From assembly GCA_002420305.1 (NCBI GenBank), contig DIHT01000106.1:6751-65794 (forward strand): a DNA stretch of 59,044 nt. Reading direction: 5' to 3'. The position numbers and the translations under genes are program-made. Shown here one piece after another: positions 54,154 to 59,044 of the stretch; position 1 is the stretch's first letter; each line of letters begins with the position of its first letter. The notes beneath the pieces are model-generated. The model was not told where the DNA came from, did no database searches, and saw nothing but the letters and a program-made list of their open reading frames with translations. This DNA is from Akkermansiaceae bacterium UBA5689. Its GTDB lineage: Bacteria; Verrucomicrobiota; Verrucomicrobiia; Verrucomicrobiales; Akkermansiaceae.

Positions 54154-57100
54154 TCACTTCTTGGGTATTTGTCCGCCGCCAGCGATATACTCGAGAATTC
54201 GTATAAATGAGTTGCCCCGATTTTTCATATTTGGGTGCAACCGCTGTTGTTCCTTCCAGAGTGCCCCAACCAGTGGCCTCTGGGTGGGCTTCATCTCTTC
54301 AATTCGCCGGTCAACGTAGTCCTGATGCACGGCAACCTTATAGGCGGCAGGAAGCTCATGGGTATTCAACCTGACAAGCAACTGCTCCAAGGTCTCTTCC
54401 TCATTCTCTCTCTCAACTGCCTCCATACCCCAGATTGGAGCATCGGCCAGCACGCTGGCATTGATCCGCAGCAACTCTCTCTTTAAGCGCTCCGTCACTT
54501 CGGGTTCTCTGGTCGCGATATCCGTTAACTGGCGAGGATCACCCTCAAGATCATACAGCTCAAATTTTCTGAAGACTCCCGCCTTCTCCTTAATAGCTCC
54601 GCTCCACGACTCCTGAAATCCATTCAGATGCACGAATTGCCTCCGCAAGGCCTCGGTAGATTGGGTTTTGAAGCTGCTGTTGAAGATGAGAGAAAATAGC
54701 TCCCGTCTCTCAATCTTACGCTTCATCTCCTTCTCCACGAGGGGATGAAGCCGCTTCACCAACCTCTCGATCGTCTCTCGGTCCTTTTTGCTCCTGTACT
54801 CCTCCGTACGGTAGCCCATCAAAGTGTATTTACCCTTTCTCAGGGATGCGCTCGGCTGTCCTGTCGGCCAGCTCCAGAAGAGAGGCTGACTCCGTTCGAA
54901 CTTGCTTGACCTCGTCAGCAAGGGAGACAGATCAGCCCCGTCCAAATGAACGCCGCGAGGCCGTGCCACCTGCAGAAGCCCACACAGGGTCGGCAGAAGA
55001 TCAACGGATCCGGCTGGCTGATCTTCCACTCGCTGACCGTCAAAACCGTCTGGCCAGAAGAAAATGCCGGGAGTGAGGAGCCCACCCTGAAACTGCGACC
55101 CCTTGTTGCCCCGAAGACCTCCATTCCGATCTTCCCGGTAGCTGCCGTGGTCAGAAGTATAGACAATCAGGGTATTGTTCAGCTCCCCGAGCTCCTCAAG
55201 TTTGGCGACCAGACGAGCGATAGCCCGGTCCGTATTCTCGATGGTTGCGGAATAGATGGCAGCCGGATCGTCAAGGGCCCCATAGCGCGCCACAATCTCA
55301 TCCGGAGCCGCAATTGGATCGTGGGGTTCCTGGAACCAGATATTGAGGAAAAACGGGGCCTCTTTATTTCGTTCTTTCTCAAGCCACGTGATCGCCTCGT
55401 CGGCGAGAATCTGACAGGCATACCCTTCCAGCTCCCCGACTCTCTTACCATTGCGGTAAAAATTCGACGGGTTTTGATGGCTCGGACTGGCGTTATTATC
55501 AGTGGCTAACCAGTAGTCAAAACCGTGGTCGTTCAGACTGGGCTTATCTCTCCCCCGAAAAGGCGCGCCAACGTGCCACTTACCGAGGTGCACAGTCTGG
55601 TAGCCATTGGATTTGAGCAACTCGGCGATCGTCACCTCTCTCTCCAGGAGGTGCATGTCGTGCTCATGATCCTGAATCACGTGATACACTCCGGTGCGCA
55701 AATGCTGCCGTCCCGTGAGGAAGGTGGCCCTTGAGGGCGAGCACACCGGGGCTCCTGCATGAAAGTTACGAAAGCGGACTCCACGCGCCGCCAGTTTGTC
55801 CAAGGCAGGCGTATGCACAGGGCCCCCGTAACACCCAATATCCTTGGAGCCGAGGTCGTCAGCCAGCAGCAGGACCACATTCGGGCGCTTTTTGGATGCA
55901 GAGGACTCCAATACCTTTCTCACCGCCGGGCTCTCGCGGAGATAGCGTCGGTGATCGAGGGTCAAATTCACGTTGTAAGGGGCATGGTATTTCTCGAAAT
56001 GCCCGGGTCTGTTGAAATGACCAATCAGATTTACCGGGCGTTTTCCATTGTTGTCCACAAGCGACGGGTCGGCACCCGCTCGCAGCAGCATAATGCAGAT
56101 CTCCAGTCGCCCCATATGAGCAGCGCGGTGCAGGGCCGTGTCCCCATTCTTGGTTCGAATATTCGGATCTGCGCCCCGCCTCAGTAGCTCCTTCACCATC
56201 ACAGTCCTTCCATAGTGGGCAGCGATAATCAGCGGTGGCCGTTCCTTGTCAAAATGCTCATGAGGCATGTTCAAATCTGCTCCTGCATCCATCAGGATTC
56301 TCGCCTCCGCTGGATGATTATTGATCAAGGCAGAGTTCAGAACGGTGGTGAGATGATAATCAGGCTCCTTCTGATAACGCTCTACCGCTTCGTCCTCGTA
56401 CTCTACGAAGAAGATGAACTCATTACTAAAGTAGCTTCCCGGATTCTGCACCTGCAGCATTCGAAGGCCCTTTTCCGGGAGGCTCTCCAACCGAATCTCC
56501 ACGAGATCCTTTCCCGCTGCCTGAATCGTTCCCTGCACTTTTTTCCCATCTACCAGAAGACTCGCTCCGTCTCTCAGATAAAGAGCGCTGATCGTCATGG
56601 AACGCTGCTTCTCATTGATTCGCGGGAAGAGCTGTGCGCCTCGCTGCTTGTGCAGGACTCCAGCGGTCCAAAGCGCTGGTGGAGGTGAGATCACGTCCTC
56701 TCCATGGTATCCGGTGAATGTTCCCGTAAATGATTCAGCCGCAGCGAGCTCAAACAGCTCCTTCCGGCTCAGGACCGGGCCTCCCCCCACCGTATGATAC
56801 GCTCCTTCAGCAAAGTAGAACTTCACACGTCGAGTGCCCTCAGAACCGTGAAAGCATCCATTCACTCCCAGCACAACACTTCCCTCCCGTGCGCTCCGTT
56901 CGAGGGCGGAGACGATGTCCTGAGTAAGCACATTCCCTGAAGTTTCCGCGCTCAAGGTCACCTGTCTGGCGAAAGCCCCGGAAAAACCCATACTGGACTC
57001 CTTGAACATATCGATCACCGGCCAAAGCCTTCCGTGCTCACCCATATTAAGCATCCTTTTCCAGACTTCCTCCTCGGGAAATCCATCCTCCGCCACCTCC

Positions 57101-59044
57101 TGAACTCCCCCGAGGTCGATTACACTATTGCGCCCCTGCGCCTGAGTAATGAACCGATCAAGAGCCCCCCGGAAGCTGGGAACGTTCATCGACTCCTGAT
57201 CCGTCGCAAGATACGGCAGGGTGTGGCAACTGCCACAGACACTGGTATTTAGATTCTTGCGGTCCCGGGCTCCCGTGACGTGAAACCGCTCAAATCCCGT
57301 CAGGGCCTTTTCGGAAAGCCGGTCACTGTAAGCCCGTCCTCTGGTCGGCATATGGGAAAGGTTGAGAAGGAACACCGCCATGGCGTCCCTCTCTCTGGCG
57401 GTCAGGTACCCCGGTTTTTCCTCGTCGTTCGTCACCTCGCTACCATGTGCGAACATCGTCGTAGCCATCGAGCCATCAATCACGTGGCGGACTGCGCTTT
57501 CCGGCTTGTTAATATCTGCGTTCGGAGGGAGATGCTTTCGCGAGGCCGCGTTTCGTCCGCCGTAGGGATCACCGGGAACTCCGTCCCAGTGATATGGAGC
57601 GGTCCCTCGAAGACCGCGCAAGGTTTGTGAAAGGCGAGGCTCGATCTGATCCGCACCCACAAGATGCGGCGTATCAAGAACCCAGAGAAGGTGATCGGTA
57701 TGACCGTCCGCATGACAACTCGCGCAGGAGAACGTCCCATTCGAAGAGGCCCGCGCCGTGTTGAAGGCCATCCGCCCCTCCTTGTAAACGGGTGGTGTTG
57801 GATCATGGAGCTCGATGGTCTGCTCTACCTGTAGCGCCGAGTTCCCCGCAATCGCCACCTTTGACACACTGTTTGAGACCGCGTTCATCACCCATGCCCT
57901 AACTGGCTTGCCACTGGCGTCTTCTTCCAGCGCGACGCCCCTGGGAACCGAGCCCACCTTGGCTTTGGCTACGACTTCGCCCGTTTTGACAGAAAGAGCA
58001 AGGAGCACATCACTGCTGGCACTGGTCAGAAAGAGAACATCTCCGTCACGGCTCGCTTTCACTGCGAATGGCGTCGCCACCGCTTCTTTACGATTCGGCT
58101 GTCGAGGGGGCAGAGGATTGAGCTGGAAAAAATCGACCTCGCCTGCAGCCGACACTTTGCTTACCCGATTCAGATAGGGCCTGTTATCCAGCTCCTTTAA
58201 CCCGTGCTTCTCGGTTCCAGCCTTTCCGTTAATATGGTTTCGTGCGTCGGTGTTAGCGACGTAGATATTCCCGGCAGCATCAACCGTCAGGCCGAACAAG
58301 GACGTCCCCAGTGTGTCCACTGTAGACACCAGCTTATCTGTCTGCGTGTCGAAGATGAAGAGGTCCTTATCTGGAATTTTTGGCTGTTTTACCACATCCA
58401 CTGTAAACCCCACCGAATCGAAGGAGCTGGCCAGCTTCCTTGCATCGAAAGTAACCAGCTTCCCATCCAGATCCTCAGGCTTTCCGCCAGAGAGCTGGGT
58501 CTGGTTATTGGACTCAAAGGGGATGACGTAGAGCCTTCCACCACGGACTTCTATCGCCCGCGGTTCTTGGGCCGGAATCTGAAGGTGGCTGACGACCTCA
58601 CGGGAAGCCACATCTATAACCGCAATTCGATTGGTCGACGAGAGCGCTACATAGGCTTTGGCGTTATTCGCGAAAGCGATTCCCACTGGCTCATCAAACC
58701 GGGTCGATTTCCTGTTCAGGTCGATATCCTGGATGGTCGCAACGATCGAAAGATAGGTTGGACTGTCCGGATTATTGTCGATGACGCTCACCGAATCTGA
58801 AAGGTGATTACTCACCCAGATTTCATTTCCGTCGGGCCTCACCTTTACCGAAACCGGATCAATTCCCGTCGAAATCCGAGCGACGACCTGCGCGCTCGAA
58901 GCATCAACGACATCGAGGGTATCTGCAGGCGTGTTCACCACGAATACCTGCCCCGCATATACGGCAATAGGATCAGAATGAGGGCTGAGAAGGGTCGGAT
59001 GTCCTGGAGTCGGAGCAGGCTTACTCGCCCCGGCAAGGCCTCCC
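54154..59044 (-). CDS. giant fusion: beta-propeller + diheme cytochrome c + ankyrin + sulfatase (5' end outside the window)
   Basis: One open frame of about 1630 codons, open past the right edge, so the signal peptide is unseen. Numbered from the GTG at 58941: a YVTN-type propeller (1-375, e.g. IWVSNHLSDSVSVID); two heme motifs CASCH (406-410) and CGSCH (569-573); an IPT/TIG-like stretch; ankyrin repeats (about 862-970: PLIIAAHYGRTVMVKELL, DTALHRAAHMGRLEICIMLL); and a complete Cys-type sulfatase from about 1018 with VCSPSRATFLTGR (Cys1067, Arg1071), GKWHVG and VIYTSDHGSY-like VYTSDHGSY. The C-terminal ~130 residues are extra helical. Each part is common in PVC proteins, but I know of no such combination. 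It may couple sulfate-ester hydrolysis to periplasmic electron transfer. Confidence 0.85.
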   Translation of the reverse strand, partial: GGLAGASKPAPTPGHPTLLSPHSDPIAVYAGQVFVVNTPADTLDVVDASSAQVVARISTGIDPVSVKVRPDGNEIWVSNHLSDSVSVIDNNPDSPTYLSIVATIQDIDLNRKSTRFDEPVGIAFANNAKAYVALSSTNRIAVIDVASREVVSHLQIPAQEPRAIEVRGGRLYVIPFESNNQTQLSGGKPEDLDGKLVTFDARKLASSFDSVGFTVDVVKQPKIPDKDLFIFDTQTDKLVSTVDTLGTSLFGLTVDAAGNIYVANTDARNHINGKAGTEKHGLKELDNRPYLNRVSKVSAAGEVDFFQLNPLPPRQPNRKEAVATPFAVKASRDGDVLFLTSASSDVLLALSVKTGEVVAKAKVGSVPRGVALEEDASGKPVRAWVMNAVSNSVSKVAIAGNSALQVEQTIELHDPTPPVYKEGRMAFNTARASSNGTFSCASCHADGHTDHLLWVLDTPHLVGADQIEPRLSQTLRGLRGTAPYHWDGVPGDPYGGRNAASRKHLPPNADINKPESAVRHVIDGSMATTMFAHGSEVTNDEEKPGYLTARERDAMAVFLLNLSHMPTRGRAYSDRLSEKALTGFERFHVTGARDRKNLNTSVCGSCHTLPYLATDQESMNVPSFRGALDRFITQAQGRNSVIDLGGVQEVAEDGFPEEEVWKRMLNMGEHGRLWPVIDMFKESSMGFSGAFARQVTLSAETSGNVLTQDIVSALERSAREGSVVLGVNGCFHGSEGTRRVKFYFAEGAYHTVGGGPVLSRKELFELAAAESFTGTFTGYHGEDVISPPPALWTAGVLHKQRGAQLFPRINEKQRSMTISALYLRDGASLLVDGKKVQGTIQAAGKDLVEIRLESLPEKGLRMLQVQNPGSYFSNEFIFFVEYEDEAVERYQKEPDYHLTTVLNSALINNHPAEARILMDAGADLNMPHEHFDKERPPLIIAAHYGRTVMVKELLRRGADPNIRTKNGDTALHRAAHMGRLEICIMLLRAGADPSLVDNNGKRPVNLIGHFNRPGHFEKYHAPYNVNLTLDHRRYLRESPAVRKVLESSASKKRPNVVLLLADDLGSKDIGCYGGPVHTPALDKLAARGVRFRNFHAGAPVCSPSRATFLTGRQHLRTGVYHVIQDHEHDMHLLEREVTIAELLKSNGYQTVHLGKWHVGAPFRGRDKPSLNDHGFDYWLATDNNASPSHQNPSNFYRNGKRVGELEGYACQILADEAITWLEKERNKEAPFFLNIWFQEPHDPIAAPDEIVARYGALDDPAAIYSATIENTDRAIARLVAKLEELGELNNTLIVYTSDHGSYREDRNGGLRGNKGSQFQGGLLTPGIFFWPDGFDGQRVEDQPAGSVDLLPTLCGLLQVARPRGVHLDGADLSPLLTRSSKFERSQPLFWSWPTGQPSASLRKGKYTLMGYRTEEYRSKKDRETIERLVKRLHPLVEKEMKRKIERRELFSLIFNSSFKTQSTEALRRQFVHLNGFQESWSGAIKEKAGVFRKFELYDLEGDPRQLTDIATREPEVTERLKRELLRINASVLADAPIWGMEAVERENEEETLEQLLVRLNTHELPAAYKVAVHQDYVDRRIEEMKPTQRPLVGALWKEQQRLHPNMKNRGNSFIRILEYIAGGGQIPKK

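Overview
The window looks like a chromosome segment from a marine or sediment member of the PVC superphylum, most probably Verrucomicrobiota. The evidence is family content: exported sulfatases, a Tat-type DUF1501 protein, two PVC-type membrane-bound dehydrogenase / cytochrome c proteins, GEVED-repeat proteins, a BNR sialidase-like protein and a ceramidase-like protein. Start codons are often poorly matched to Shine-Dalgarno sites. No transposase, integrase, phage gene, CRISPR array or rRNA was seen. This placement is inference from family content, not from a marker gene.

Layout. 1-3342: end of a PQQ-type beta-propeller protein, a secreted sulfatase, an L,D-transpeptidase lipoprotein and a double-ACT regulator. 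3357-6466 (minus): trpG, trpE and a YycJ-type metallo-hydrolase. 6621-11186 (plus): a large AsmA-like envelope protein, then a compact YqjD/YqjE-like membrane-stress cluster. 11271-15840 (plus): two tandem PilT-family ATPases and a zinc-ribbon, low-complexity, single-span membrane protein. 15949-18376 (minus): a four-gene ECF sigma operon (sigma, membrane anti-sigma-like protein, two exported proteins, the last with DUF1573). 18572-22911 (minus): a CysJ-like flavoprotein reductase, a fused RpiB-GlyA protein and a YwlE-like low-molecular-weight phosphatase. 23182-26187: a RodZ-like HTH membrane protein and RecQ.

26248-47296 is an accessory, secretion-heavy region: ceramidase-like hydrolase, two tandemly duplicated GEVED-repeat proteins whose 3' terminator and 5' leader were copied with them, sialidase-like protein, DUF1501 protein, alpha/beta hydrolase, a three-part polysaccharide-active protein, an unrecognised 441-residue protein and two adjacent PVC cytochrome/dehydrogenase proteins. 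Together these suggest degradation of sulfated, complex glycans with periplasmic electron transfer.

47549-47860 holds the most interesting item. It is a small exported heavy-metal-associated (MerP-like) protein whose metal motif CxxC is encoded as UGA-x-x-C. The frame continues undisturbed for 69 further codons. A hairpin with bacterial SECIS geometry starts 14 nt after the UGA, a good sigma70-type promoter and a perfect 12-bp palindrome lie upstream, and a strong terminator follows. I interpret it as a selenoprotein that ordinary gene calling would miss.

47935-54088 carries housekeeping genes: dGTPase, a CPA-type antiporter, ispE, a PgeF-like protein whose start codons lie inside a terminator hairpin, a MarR regulator, a lipoprotein and tRNA-Ser(GCU). 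54154-59044 (minus, running off the window) is a giant fusion of beta-propeller, two-heme cytochrome c, ankyrin repeats and a sulfatase in one reading frame.
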